Under the pieces are notes generated by a model, which had not been told where the DNA came from, made no database searches, and worked only from the letters and a program-made list of their open reading frames with translations. Positions 16,611 through 24,900 of a stretch of DNA of 64,000 nt are shown here, one piece after another. Each line of letters opens with the position of its first letter. Within the stretch, counting starts at the first letter, position 1. This DNA is from UBA822 sp965249775 (GTDB lineage Bacteria; Gemmatimonadota; Gemmatimonadetes; Longimicrobiales; Gaopeijiaceae), in assembly GCA_965249775.1 (NCBI GenBank), contig OZ252253.1, positions 2,728,001 to 2,792,000 on the forward strand, read 5' to 3'. The translations under genes and the position numbers were made by a program.

Positions 16611-17764
16611 ACTCGGTACTCCCTCCCCTTCCACTCGACGTGCCCCCCCCGCAACCAGCTTCGGAGGAAGATGTAGGTTATCACGCCGGACCCCAGTGGA
16701 TAGAAGGCGCCAGTCCAGAACGGCGCCCCAAGACGCCAGCTCACGAGGCTCCAAGCAAGGACGCTGAGGCCCGTAATCCAGCCGGACCATATCCCCCAGC
16801 CCACCGCTCCGATGCCCGAAAGCGATAGGAACAGGACCACGGGAGGGACGATCCAGATCAGAACGCCGATCAGGATACCGGCCGGCATGACGACCGGAAC
16901 GGCCCAGCGTGGGACGGCTTGGCGGGACGCCAGAGACAGGTTCTTCGACCAGCCTTCGATCAACTCATCGAACGACCGGTACATCCGCGTGGCGAAAGCC
17001 GTCTCGGCCGCGCGGATCGTGAGCCGTTTGCCCGATTTGCAGAGGATCTGGGCCAACCGCTGGTCCTCGACGACCTCCCCCTTCACGGCCTCATGGCCCC
17101 CGATTTCCTCGTACGCTCCTCGGTCGAAGAGAATGAACTGTCCGTTGGCGATCGCATTGCGGAAGCGCTCCGGCGGAAGGGGCCTGCCGGGGTTCGGAAA
17201 CCGAAATATCATCGCAGCCATGATGTGGGTCTGAACCAACCGCTCCCAGAACGTCTCCATGAGCTGCCGCCCCAACAAGGTAAGCGCATCGGCTTCGTCC
17301 TCGACCATCCCCGCGACTGCGCGGCCCAACAATTCGGGCGAATGGATGGTGTCGGCGTCGGTGAAGAGCAGCATGTCCCCTTCGGCCACCTCGGCCCCCT
17401 GAACGCACGCCCAGGGCTTGCCCAGCCACCCATCGGGGAGTGGGCGTCCCTCGACCGCCACGACCCTACGGGCGTGGTTCGGCGGAATCGCCCGCGCCAG
17501 GTCCAATGTGGCGTCGTCGCTCCGGTCGTCCACGACGATCACCTCGAAGTCCGGATAATCCGATGCGCAGATGGACTCGACACACGACCGGATGCTCCGC
17601 TCTTCGTTTCGGGCCGGCACAATGACGCTTACCAGCGGACCCGCCCGACTCCTTGCGTCCGCCACCGGCAAAGGGCGGGGAAGCCTGACCTTGATCAGGA
17701 AATAGAGCGCGAGGGCGATCCAGGGAGCGAACGCGACGAGAAGGGGCATGGGCGTGAATTCCAC
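16607..17764 (-). CDS. Membrane GT2 glycosyltransferase (HpnB/CrtQ-like)
   Basis: A 385-residue protein with one N-terminal membrane helix, a GT-A domain (VSVIVPARNEERSI, VIVVDDRSDDAT, LLFTDADTIHSPELL, and the GEVVEDQRLA loop) and three or four C-terminal helices. PDGWLGKPWACVQGA is typical of GT2 enzymes found with hopanoid or carotenoid genes, hence the HpnB/CrtQ-like label; the acceptor is not proven. It heads the minus-strand operon GT2-queG-GT2-methyltransferase, with 4 bp overlaps to the next two genes. GTG at 17764 is used; ATG at 17749 is an alternative. Confidence 0.78.
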   Translation of the reverse strand: MEFTPMPLLVAFAPWIALALYFLIKVRLPRPLPVADARSRAGPLVSVIVPARNEERSIRSCVESICASDYPDFEVIVVDDRSDDATLDLARAIPPNHARRVVAVEGRPLPDGWLGKPWACVQGAEVAEGDMLLFTDADTIHSPELLGRAVAGMVEDEADALTLLGRQLMETFWERLVQTHIMAAMIFRFPNPGRPLPPERFRNAIANGQFILFDRGAYEEIGGHEAVKGEVVEDQRLAQILCKSGKRLTIRAAETAFATRMYRSFDELIEGWSKNLSLASRQAVPRWAVPVVMPAGILIGVLIWIVPPVVLFLSLSGIGAVGWGIWSGWITGLSVLAWSLVSWRLGAPFWTGAFYPLGSGVITYIFLRSWLRGGHVEWKGREYRV

Positions 17765-17884
17765 CTAGGAAATATAAGGCGGATCACGCCGTCGGGCCGA
17801 GAGATTCTTCTTGCGAGGCTGAACCCTGAGGGCTCGATCGCGAACCTATCCGCCTCGGCAGTCAGTAGCCGGAAATGGTCCGGC

Positions 17885-18874
17885 TTACAAAACCGGCCGA
17901 GTGACCCGCACGGTGACCTGACGGTCTGTGAAGAGTCCTCCGTCGTCTGCCCGACCCTGGAGCACGTAGGTGCCCGGCTCGTGGAAGGTCACCTCAGTAA
18001 CCCAGAGGTCATCCTCCGGAACCTCCGGCGCCAGCCAAAAAGGAGACCATGGAGAGTTGGTATAGGGGCGCGTGTCCTCCCACGTGGCGATCTGTGCCGG
18101 GTTGAAGCTCACCGCCCCGTCCACTGGTGCTCTATAGACGTACCAGGTCATATGAAGGCCCACGATCTTTTGCACGGTGATGCGCGAGGGAGGGCGCAGC
18201 GCACGGGACAGGTTCAGCGCGCCCTCGTCGTCGACCGGCAGGCCCCCTCCGCCCCCAAAAAGGCCCCTCTGCGCTCTTGGAAGGCCGTCGTCAGTGACTC
18301 GGGCCGACAAGGTCACGGGCTGGCCCACACGAGCGTCGATGACGGATTCCGTCTCGAGCTCGACGACCGGGGCGGTGTGTGCCCGGATCTCCGGATTGCT
18401 GCTCCCCGGCCCGAGCGTCCCTGTCTCCGACATGATCACCATGTTGTCGACGAAGTAGTCCGGCCTCAGCGAGCCATAGGCCACTTTCTCGACACCGTTG
18501 ACCGTGAGCGTCCATGCCAACTCTTGCTCACCGAAGTCCGCCGGCACCGGAACCTTGAAGACGAACCGATTGCGGCGCGGAAGGAAGTGGGTGGGTTGTC
18601 CCCGATCGGCGGGCCCCGGCGAAAACCTGTTGGCGTCGCCCACAGGGATGTCCGGTTCCTCTTCCCAGTTTCGGTTCATATAACCGAAGAGGAGGCTGAA
18701 CGAGCCGTCCGGGTTCGTCCCCCAGCCCTCGAAGGATGGCGAGACGGACTGGCCCCTCGCATAAGTAAGACCCTGAGCTACAGCGGTGTTGGCGCCCACC
18801 GCCAAAGCTACGACACAAACGATGAATCCGGCGCCAACGGTTCGTTGCAGCCGCGAAAACCGACGTACCCCCAT
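17885..18874 (-). CDS. Secreted protein of unknown function
   Basis: A 329-residue product with a clear signal peptide (SRLQRTVGAGFIVCVVALAV, cut after TAVAQ). I do not recognise the family. The mature part is beta-rich. It has a central region with VDARVGQPVTLSARVTDDG-like Ig/cadherin-type wording and a C-terminal EVTFHEPGTYVLQGRADDGG strand pattern. Together these suggest one or more immunoglobulin-like domains. ATG 18874 has AGGTGG 5 bases upstream. It lies 86 bp downstream of the cytochrome c/monooxygenase-like gene on the same strand, so the two may be co-transcribed and act together in the periplasm. Confidence 0.7.
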   Translation of the reverse strand: MGVRRFSRLQRTVGAGFIVCVVALAVGANTAVAQGLTYARGQSVSPSFEGWGTNPDGSFSLLFGYMNRNWEEEPDIPVGDANRFSPGPADRGQPTHFLPRRNRFVFKVPVPADFGEQELAWTLTVNGVEKVAYGSLRPDYFVDNMVIMSETGTLGPGSSNPEIRAHTAPVVELETESVIDARVGQPVTLSARVTDDGLPRAQRGLFGGGGGLPVDDEGALNLSRALRPPSRITVQKIVGLHMTWYVYRAPVDGAVSFNPAQIATWEDTRPYTNSPWSPFWLAPEVPEDDLWVTEVTFHEPGTYVLQGRADDGGLFTDRQVTVRVTRPVL

Positions 18875-18960
18875 TTTATCCACCTGCCCTTCGTCCAATT
18901 GTCATCTTTCGGCGGGTCCTCGTGTTCGTCCTACCGCCAGTCCGAGTGTTGGCCGTACGA

Positions 18961-20418
18961 TCAGTCCGGCTGCCCGCCCGAGTCGCTGGCGGCTTTGGCT
19001 GGCGGCGTCGGCACGGTGGCCAAACAGAGAGGGCACCCGATGACGTAATCGTTCTTCGTCAGACCGAACTTCTCCACCCGCTCGGCCATCTCCTCCACGA
19101 ACTGCTCGTCGGAGAGGGTGACGCGCTCTCCCAGATCGATGAACATGTTGGCCACCGAACGATTACCCGATCCTTGCCAGTTCCTCGGGTCGGGGATGTT
19201 CTGATTCGTCTCGGTGTTGTTCATGTAGCCGGTGATGTGGAGAATCGTGCCCCTGGGCAGCAGGGGTTGGTAGTCGTCAGCGAAGACGTACGTGCGCACC
19301 CAGTTGTGGTCGTATCCGACACACGACAGGGTCTCGGCCTTGAAGCCCCAGATGGCCTCGAGACACATGCGCTCGCCCGGAGCGTGCAGGTGGGGCTCGA
19401 AGCTGATGATCTTGGTGTGGCCCGGCGTCACCGTGTAGGCGTCGAGCCGCTGGCCGTCCCTGTTGGCCTCGATGTCGATGTCCGAGCCGTTGGCTAGAGA
19501 GGTGATGCTACCCTGGTACTTCGGCTCGTATCCGACCGGGAAGAACTCGAAGGCGATTTCGAGTCGGGCCCTTGTGTCCATGCCGTTCGAGTGGAGGTGG
19601 ATCGACTCGGAGGAAACTGTCGAGCCCGCCCTCAAGAGCCGGCCGGCGTCTTCATCGAAGACGTCCGGGTTCCGGCCGACCTCGTGCACTGGCCAGGACG
19701 TGCCACGCCCCCCAACCGCCGTTCGCCAGATCATGTGGTGGACGACGTACCTCTGGCCCACGGTCTGCCGACCGTTGTCTTGCTGGTCTTTGATGTCATT
19801 GACTTCACGGATCTGCACGGCGCGGACATACCGATCCTCTTCCAGCCCGGTCGGGAAGCTCTCGATCTCACCCCACCAGTCGGCGTCCGTACCTCCCACA
19901 AACATCTCCTCAGAGGTAGCGACGAGGTCGGGCCGGATGGTCCACTCTGCATTGTCGTCGAACTCCCTGACGGGCGGCAGGTCGGCTGGATCACCTTCGG
20001 GCGTGCCATTGTCGGCCCAGGCGGCGATCATCGCGACCTCCACATCGTTGAGGGAGGTGTCCTGCTTGTACTGCTGGATGCCGATGTTCTTCTCGACGTA
20101 CCAGGGCGGCATGGCACCGGCACGATCACGGATCGCGGTGCGCTCTTTGACTCTCCGAGCATACCGCCGCGTGTCGTCGTACGTGACGAGCGGCATGGGG
20201 GCCACGCCAACCGGGTTGTGGCAATTCTGGCAGCTCCGCTGCAGAATCGGCGCGATGTCCCTGTTGAACGTCACGTCTTCAGGATTGAAAGCGAGATCGG
20301 AGGTGGAGGCGAAGTCCTGCGCCCCTGATGCAAATGGCGCCATCAAGAGGAGGGCGGCAGGGAGAGTCAGAATCCTACCGATCGTGGCCTTCCACCCGCT
20401 ATTCGTTCCGTAACGCAT
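18961..20418 (-). CDS. Secreted cytochrome c domain fused to a copper type II monooxygenase-like domain
   Basis: A 485-residue exported protein (signal peptide cut near SGAQ, residue 34). One c-type haem site, CQNCH (Cys63, Cys66, His67), sits in a planctomycete/Acidobacteria-style cytochrome c domain (FNRDIAPILQRSCQNCHNP). The rest resembles the PHM/DBM copper type II monooxygenases: an HHM motif in RYVVHHMIWR, HLHSNG, an HxH in FEPHLHAPGERM and a candidate methionine ligand in LHITGYMNNT. Such enzymes hydroxylate substrates using copper and ascorbate; here the haem domain could replace ascorbate as electron donor, which is inference. ATG 20418 is preceded by GGGGTG. A strong promoter and palindrome lie directly upstream. 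Confidence 0.75.
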   Translation of the reverse strand: MRYGTNSGWKATIGRILTLPAALLLMAPFASGAQDFASTSDLAFNPEDVTFNRDIAPILQRSCQNCHNPVGVAPMPLVTYDDTRRYARRVKERTAIRDRAGAMPPWYVEKNIGIQQYKQDTSLNDVEVAMIAAWADNGTPEGDPADLPPVREFDDNAEWTIRPDLVATSEEMFVGGTDADWWGEIESFPTGLEEDRYVRAVQIREVNDIKDQQDNGRQTVGQRYVVHHMIWRTAVGGRGTSWPVHEVGRNPDVFDEDAGRLLRAGSTVSSESIHLHSNGMDTRARLEIAFEFFPVGYEPKYQGSITSLANGSDIDIEANRDGQRLDAYTVTPGHTKIISFEPHLHAPGERMCLEAIWGFKAETLSCVGYDHNWVRTYVFADDYQPLLPRGTILHITGYMNNTETNQNIPDPRNWQGSGNRSVANMFIDLGERVTLSDEQFVEEMAERVEKFGLTKNDYVIGCPLCLATVPTPPAKAASDSGGQPD

Positions 20419-20447
20419 CGCTTTCACCCCGTTTGCTGGAGACAAGT

Positions 20448-20477
20448 TCGGCGCCAAGATTGTAGTCTTGGCGCCGA
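20448..20477 (-). promoter_or_regulatory. Perfect 12 bp inverted repeat downstream of a promoter
   Basis: The arms TCGGCGCCAAGA and TCTTGGCGCCGA pair perfectly across a 6-base loop. The element starts 5 bases after the predicted -10 and ends 29 bases before the ATG of the cytochrome c/monooxygenase gene. It could be a repressor operator or a 5' mRNA hairpin; the missing T-run argues against a terminator for the upstream MazG gene. Confidence 0.6.
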
Positions 20478-20482
20478 CCATA

Positions 20483-20512
20483 ACAATAGCCGAAAAGTCA
20501 TGATTACGTCAA
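20483..20512 (-). promoter_or_regulatory. Candidate sigma70-type promoter
   Basis: On the minus strand TTGACG (20512-20507) is followed after 18 bases by TATTGT (20488-20483). It points at the cytochrome c/copper monooxygenase-like gene. The AT-rich spacer stands out in a GC-rich genome. The palindrome at 20448-20477 would lie over the transcription start. Confidence 0.5.
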
Positions 20513-20526
20513 AGGGATAGAAACCG

Positions 20527-20841
20527 CTACTCCACCTTCCTCTCCCAGCGCTCGCCGTCCCGGACGCGGTATTTCTCCATCACCCGCTCGAATGCCTCGT
20601 CGAGGTCGATCCCCTGTTCGTTCGCCATGCACAGTATGACGAACAAGACGTCCGCCAACTCCTCGGCCAGCTCCTGTTCGCCCTCGTCCGGCTTCTTGGG
20701 CTTGGTGCCGAACCGATGGTTCACCAGACGGGCCAGCTCGCCCACCTCCTCGATGAGCCGGGCGAGGTTGGCCAGAGGCGGCCAATATCCCTCCTCGAAT
20801 TGGGAGATCCATGCGTCGACTCGCCGCTGGGCCTCCTGCAA
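20527..20841 (-). CDS. MazG-like nucleotide pyrophosphohydrolase
   Basis: A 104-residue all-helical protein of the MazG/dUTPase-2 superfamily. LARLIEEVGELARLVN (25-40) and ELAEELADVLFVILCMAN (57-74) give the paired EExxE and ExxD metal-binding motifs. It should cleave nucleoside triphosphates to monophosphates plus pyrophosphate, possibly as a house-cleaning enzyme. The only start in the right place is TTG at 20841; there is no ATG or GTG, although the frame stays open upstream to the end of the quinone oxidoreductase gene. It lies 68 bp downstream of that gene on the same strand. Confidence 0.8.
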   Translation of the reverse strand: MQEAQRRVDAWISQFEEGYWPPLANLARLIEEVGELARLVNHRFGTKPKKPDEGEQELAEELADVLFVILCMANEQGIDLDEAFERVMEKYRVRDGERWERKVE

Positions 20842-20909
20842 GCCGGGCGTGTCGTCCGGACGCTGAGCGACACGTCGACCCTCAGGCGTTTCCGGCTTCT
20901 TGGCGCCCG

Positions 20910-21947
20910 CTATGGGACCAGCACCAGCTTGCCGAACACCTCGCCCGCCTCGAGAAGCTCGTGAGCACGTCGGGTATCATCGAGGGGCATGACCCCGTGG
21001 ATGACCGGTGCGATACGTCCCTCGAATACCAGGTTCATGACGCGCCGGAAGTCCTCCGGCGGTCCCATCGTGGTCCCCAGAATGGAGAGTTGTTTCCAAA
21101 AAATCGCACGGATGTCACTGGTGACCGCCGGCCCACCCGTGCCACCATAGGACACGATACGCCCCCCGATGGCGAGCGACCGAAGACACCCCTCCCAAAG
21201 GGGCTCACCGACGGAGTCCACAATCAGGTCGACGCCCCGTTTCCCCGTCTCTCGCCACACCTCCTTCGAGAAGTCCACCTCGAGCCGATCAAACACCACA
21301 TCGGCGCCAAGTGCCGTCGCCCGCTCAACGTTGGCGGGACCGCTGGTCACTGCGTACACGCGGGCGCCTGACAGCTTCGCGATCTGGATCGCAGCGGTGG
21401 ATACACCCCCGGACGCGCCAGTTACCAGGACGGCCTCTCCGGGTTTCAGACCACCCCGCCCCAGCAGCGCACGCCACGCCGTCACAAACGATAGGGCGGC
21501 CGCAGCCGCGGTCTCGAACGAGACGGCATCCGGGATCTCGAGTAGATTGCCCGCGGGAGCCACACAGTACTCCGCTAAGCCACCCTGTGTGTGTTCACCC
21601 AGGACACCGAAGGGTCTGGCCTTGATCGACGAGCCCGCGGGCGGGCGTTGGTACCACTCGTAGTTCAGGGACGGATCGACGACGACCCGGGTACCAATGG
21701 CCACACCTCCTGCTCCCTCTTCCACCCCCGTCCCCAGCGCGTCGACCACTCCCGCGACGTCCGATCCGCCGATGTGGGGCATGGGAATTTCGAACGGGAG
21801 GCCTCGACGTGCCCAGAGATCAAGGTGATTGAGCGACGCAGCGCGCACGGCAATCCGTACCTCGCCCGGGCCGGGCTCGGGCGCATCGACCTCCGCCAGT
21901 CGGATCACCTCGGGTCCGCCGTGCTCGGAAAAGATGGCCGCTCGCAT
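20910..21947 (-). CDS. Zinc-type alcohol dehydrogenase / quinone oxidoreductase (MDR family)
   Basis: A 345-residue medium-chain dehydrogenase/reductase. The N-terminal GroES-like domain has SLNHLDLWARRGLP and IGGSDVAGVVDALG. The NADPH Rossmann domain has VLVTGASGGVSTAAIQIAK. There are no clear zinc-binding cysteines, which fits the quinone-oxidoreductase or enoyl-reductase side of the family rather than true zinc alcohol dehydrogenases. ATG 21947 has GGAG 6 bases upstream and begins MRAAIFSEHGGPEV, the usual opening. Electron acceptor or substrate cannot be told from sequence. It is divergent from the small gene at 22054. Confidence 0.85.
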   Translation of the reverse strand: MRAAIFSEHGGPEVIRLAEVDAPEPGPGEVRIAVRAASLNHLDLWARRGLPFEIPMPHIGGSDVAGVVDALGTGVEEGAGGVAIGTRVVVDPSLNYEWYQRPPAGSSIKARPFGVLGEHTQGGLAEYCVAPAGNLLEIPDAVSFETAAAAALSFVTAWRALLGRGGLKPGEAVLVTGASGGVSTAAIQIAKLSGARVYAVTSGPANVERATALGADVVFDRLEVDFSKEVWRETGKRGVDLIVDSVGEPLWEGCLRSLAIGGRIVSYGGTGGPAVTSDIRAIFWKQLSILGTTMGPPEDFRRVMNLVFEGRIAPVIHGVMPLDDTRRAHELLEAGEVFGKLVLVP

Positions 21948-22053
21948 GCTGACTCCGTTTTGAAGGGACGACAGGGGCGGGCGCGAAGAGTACATTCGCG
22001 GCGGGCGACCCAGCAAGCGTCGCCCCCTTGGAGCCCGGAGGCCATCGAATAGC

Positions 22054-22443
22054 ATGGAGGATCGAGATACCACGGCTGGAGCCTCTGCTCCGGTCGGTGA
22101 CGGCTCCGAGGATTCCGATTCGATGGACGCCCCCGACGTGACGCTGGGGGGTTACCAGGAAGTCCATGAGCGCCCCCCGGCCTTCACGGGCTCGGACGGA
22201 GAGGCGTACACCGCCTCGATAGAGATCGAGTCCGTGGAGAACCTCGCCGCGCCCTACGTGGCCTATTTGGTCTTTCCACGATGGGCTGGAGCCGGCCTCG
22301 GCATCGTGGGGCACCTGGAGACGCCCGTGCTGTGCGAGGGGAGGAGCCGGAGCGAGGTTCAAGACCGAGTCGATGCGCTCCGGTTCAGCGAGGTCAAACG
22401 CCTGTTGGACGAGGCGATTCAACTGAAGACCGGGGAGGACTGA
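22054..22443 (+). CDS. Hypothetical protein upstream of queE
   Basis: A 129-residue acidic protein with no family I recognise. The first 35 residues are rich in S, D, E and G and probably disordered. The rest reads as an alpha/beta domain (AYTASIEIESVENLAAPYVAYLVFPRW ... EVQDRVDALRFSEVKRLLDEAI). The stop is 3 bases before the queE start, so they are probably one transcription unit. ATG 22123 is an alternative start that would drop the low-complexity head. Confidence 0.6.
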   Translation: MEDRDTTAGASAPVGDGSEDSDSMDAPDVTLGGYQEVHERPPAFTGSDGEAYTASIEIESVENLAAPYVAYLVFPRWAGAGLGIVGHLETPVLCEGRSRSEVQDRVDALRFSEVKRLLDEAIQLKTGED

Positions 22444-22446
22444 GCA

Positions 22447-23124
22447 TTGAGTACGGCCAAGCCCGCGACTCTCCGGATTACCGAGATTTTTCACTCCATC
22501 CAGGGCGAATCGACCTGGTCCGGCCTGCCATGCACTTTCGTGCGGCTGACGGGCTGCCCTCTCCGATGTGTGTGGTGCGACACGGAGTACGCCTTCCATG
22601 GGGGGGCAACCCGGACTCTCGACGAGATCGTCGAAGAGGTCCGCTCGATCGGGACGCCCCTGGTCGAGATTACCGGGGGAGAGCCCTTGGCGCATCCCAA
22701 CGCCTACGTACTCGCCGAGCACTTGCTCAACGAGGGATTCACGGTCCTCGTGGAGACGTCCGGAGCGTTCGACGTGGCCCCGCTCGACCCTCGAACGCAC
22801 AGGATCATGGATCTCAAGTGTCCGGGAAGTGGGGAAGGCGACAAGAACCTCTGGGAGAACCTGGACCACCTGACCGGCCTGGACGAAGTCAAGTTCGTCG
22901 TATTAGATCGAACGGACTACGAATGGGCGAGGGACACGATTCGGGACCGTGGCCTCGACCGGCGTCTCGAGGAGGGCAGCTTGGGTGCTCTCCTCATGTC
23001 ACCCGTGTGGGACGCATTAGATCTCCTCGATCTCGCCGGCTGGATTCTCGAAGACCGACTTCCGGTCCGCCTCCAGACTCAGCTACACAAACACATTTGG
23101 GAGCCGGACACCCGGGGCGTTTGA
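22447..23124 (+). CDS. queE: 7-carboxy-7-deazaguanine synthase (radical SAM)
   Basis: Radical SAM enzyme that converts 6-carboxytetrahydropterin to 7-carboxy-7-deazaguanine, the ring contraction in queuosine/7-deazaguanine synthesis. The 225-residue product opens with ITEIFHSIQGESTWSG, the QueE signature. The [4Fe-4S] cluster motif is CPLRCVWC (Cys37, 41, 44), followed by EITGGEPLAHPN and VETSG. The start is TTG at 22447 with GGGGAGGAC upstream. It abuts the Nudix gene with no gap. No QueC, QueD or QueF is in the window, so the rest of the pathway must be elsewhere; QueG is at 15516. Confidence 0.92.
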   Translation: MSTAKPATLRITEIFHSIQGESTWSGLPCTFVRLTGCPLRCVWCDTEYAFHGGATRTLDEIVEEVRSIGTPLVEITGGEPLAHPNAYVLAEHLLNEGFTVLVETSGAFDVAPLDPRTHRIMDLKCPGSGEGDKNLWENLDHLTGLDEVKFVVLDRTDYEWARDTIRDRGLDRRLEEGSLGALLMSPVWDALDLLDLAGWILEDRLPVRLQTQLHKHIWEPDTRGV

Positions 23125-23724
23125 GTGGAAATCCCAGACGCTCGGCTGCGCAGACTCGTTGACCGCCTCTCCGGCGAAAAGGGCCACGCGCATGAGCCGG
23201 AGGCCCTCGCCGGACACACCGAGGCGGCTGTCGCACTCATCCTTCGGACTTCGGCCGCGCTCGACATCCTCCTGATCAAGCGCGCAGAGTCGGAGCGGGA
23301 TCCGTGGTCGGGGCATGTAGCGCTCCCGGGTGGACGGAGGGATGCCGAAGACGTGGACCTCACGCAGACGGCGATCCGGGAAACCTCCGAAGAGACCGGC
23401 GTGGCGCTTTCTTCGTCCGGATGGTCGTTGGGCCGTCTGGCGCGTGTCGTGCCGAGCTCTCCTGGGTTGCCCCCGATCACGATCACACCGTACGTGTTCG
23501 GCGTGCCGGAGAACATCGAAGCAGAGGCTGACTCGGTTGAGGTCGATCAGGTGCTGTGGGTGCCACTCCCGGTTCTGCTCGACCCGAAAACCCGCGGGAC
23601 AACGACCATCTCGCTACCGGATGGCCCTGCGGATTTCCCTTGCTACAGGGTCGAGGGCCATGTGGTCTGGGGTCTCACGTTCCGGATCCTCTCGGAGTTC
23701 ACGGCGCTTTCCGGAGGGCTCTGA
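23125..23724 (+). CDS. Nudix hydrolase, CoA pyrophosphatase-like (NudL type)
   Basis: A 199-residue Nudix protein. The Nudix box lies in GGRRDAEDVDLTQTAIRETSEETGV (about 70-94), with the REtsEE core intact. PWSGHVALPGG just before it is typical of the CoA-pyrophosphatase (UPF0035) subgroup, which cleaves CoA and its esters to phosphopantetheine and 3',5'-ADP. The start is a GTG directly after the queE stop. Specificity is inferred from the subgroup motif. Confidence 0.83.
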   Translation: MEIPDARLRRLVDRLSGEKGHAHEPEALAGHTEAAVALILRTSAALDILLIKRAESERDPWSGHVALPGGRRDAEDVDLTQTAIRETSEETGVALSSSGWSLGRLARVVPSSPGLPPITITPYVFGVPENIEAEADSVEVDQVLWVPLPVLLDPKTRGTTTISLPDGPADFPCYRVEGHVVWGLTFRILSEFTALSGGL

Positions 23725-23739
23725 CGGGCCGCGCCGCCG

Positions 23740-23800
23740 TAACTCGATCCAGTGTCGCCTAACTCGGTCCTACGTCGCTATTGTTCGATCCGATGTCCGG
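23740..23800. repeat. Three imperfect 20 bp tandem repeats
   Basis: TAACTCGATCCAGTGTCGCC, TAACTCGGTCCTACGTCGCT and the looser ATTGTTCGATCCGATGTCCG follow each other between the convergent nudix and PD40 genes. Their purpose is unknown; a decayed terminator or microsatellite-like expansion is possible. Confidence 0.4.
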
Positions 23801-24877
23801 CTACTCGACCCACTCCGCGATGAAGACGTTGGTCTCGCCTTCCTGGGCCTGATTCCGGTTCGACCCCCAAACCAGGTAGCGGCCATCGGGGCTGAACACC
23901 GGAAAGCCGTCGAATCCGTCCATGAAAGTGATGCGTTCCTGCCCGGACCCATCCTCGTTGATCATGTACAGGTCGAAGTCCCGCCCGGTGGGATCGTCCA
24001 TGTTCGACGCGAAGATGATTTTTTCGCCGGAGGGGTGCCAATACGGACCGAAGTTGGCAACCCCGTTGTCTGTCACCTGGGTCTGATTCGATCCATCGGC
24101 GTTCATGACGAAGATCTCGAGCTCACTCGGCCGAATCAGCCCATCCACCAAGAGCGACGTGTAGTCCTCGATCTCCTCCGGCGTGCTGGGGCGAGAAGCT
24201 CGGTACACGATCTTGGACCCGTCCGGAGAGTAGAAGGGCCCTCCGTCATAACCCATGGTGTCGGTGAGACGTAGGACGTCGGAGCCATCCGGCTTCATCG
24301 AGTAGATGTCGAGCTCGCCGTCCCGCATCGACGTGAACACGATGCGATCGCCTACCGGAGAAAACGTCGCCTCTGCGTCGTACCCGAAGGAGTTGGTCAA
24401 CTGCTGGAGGTTCGATCCGTCCGCATCCGCAACGAAGATGTCGAAGCTGGGGTAAACCGCCCATACGTAACCGAGGGAGAAGTCGGGCACGGCCGGACAC
24501 GCCTCGGCGAAGTGATGGGTCGAGGAATAGAGGATCTTGTCGCCCGCCGGATAATAGTAGGAGCAAGTGGTTCGCCCCTGACCGGTGCTCAACAACTCGA
24601 TGTCGCCCCCGTCGACCGACATGGTGTAGATCTGGTCGCAACCGCCGGCTCTGGGTGTGGACTGGAAGATCAGCTTGGTGCCGTCGAAGGAGAAATACGC
24701 TTCGGCGTTTTCGCCCTCGAACGTGAGTTGGCGTATGTTCCTGAGATGGACCTCTTGGGCTGTTTGCGCCACGTTGGGCCGATCCACGGTATCGGCTCCG
24801 GTGGGGGCCAGGTTGGTAACCAGAACGAGAAGTCCTGCGACCGTGACAGCGCCGCCCGGCTTGATGAGTGAAAACAT
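23801..24877 (-). CDS. Secreted TolB-like PD40 beta-propeller protein
   Basis: A 358-residue exported protein with an N-terminal hydrophobic signal (VTVAGLLVLVTNLAP). It then has at least five PD40/TolB propeller blades, each carrying a variant of FSPDGxxIVFxS ... DIYxMxxDGSxxxxLT: for example ATFSPVGDRIVFTSMRDGELDIYSMKPDG and FYSPDGSKIVYRAS. Propellers like this bind partners or peptides. The gene is divergent from the M28 peptidase with only 23 bp between start codons, suggesting joint control and perhaps a joint role in peptide turnover. GGAG lies 7 bases upstream of the ATG. Confidence 0.82.
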   Translation of the reverse strand: MFSLIKPGGAVTVAGLLVLVTNLAPTGADTVDRPNVAQTAQEVHLRNIRQLTFEGENAEAYFSFDGTKLIFQSTPRAGGCDQIYTMSVDGGDIELLSTGQGRTTCSYYYPAGDKILYSSTHHFAEACPAVPDFSLGYVWAVYPSFDIFVADADGSNLQQLTNSFGYDAEATFSPVGDRIVFTSMRDGELDIYSMKPDGSDVLRLTDTMGYDGGPFYSPDGSKIVYRASRPSTPEEIEDYTSLLVDGLIRPSELEIFVMNADGSNQTQVTDNGVANFGPYWHPSGEKIIFASNMDDPTGRDFDLYMINEDGSGQERITFMDGFDGFPVFSPDGRYLVWGSNRNQAQEGETNVFIAEWVE

Positions 24878-24900
24878 GCAGAATCTCCAGAGGATGATCG

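Noticed and set aside
16919..19048. 709-residue plus-strand open frame
   Set aside because: It runs antisense to the GT2 and the secreted protein genes, is R/P/H-rich and matches nothing; GC-rich sequence leaves long antisense frames open.
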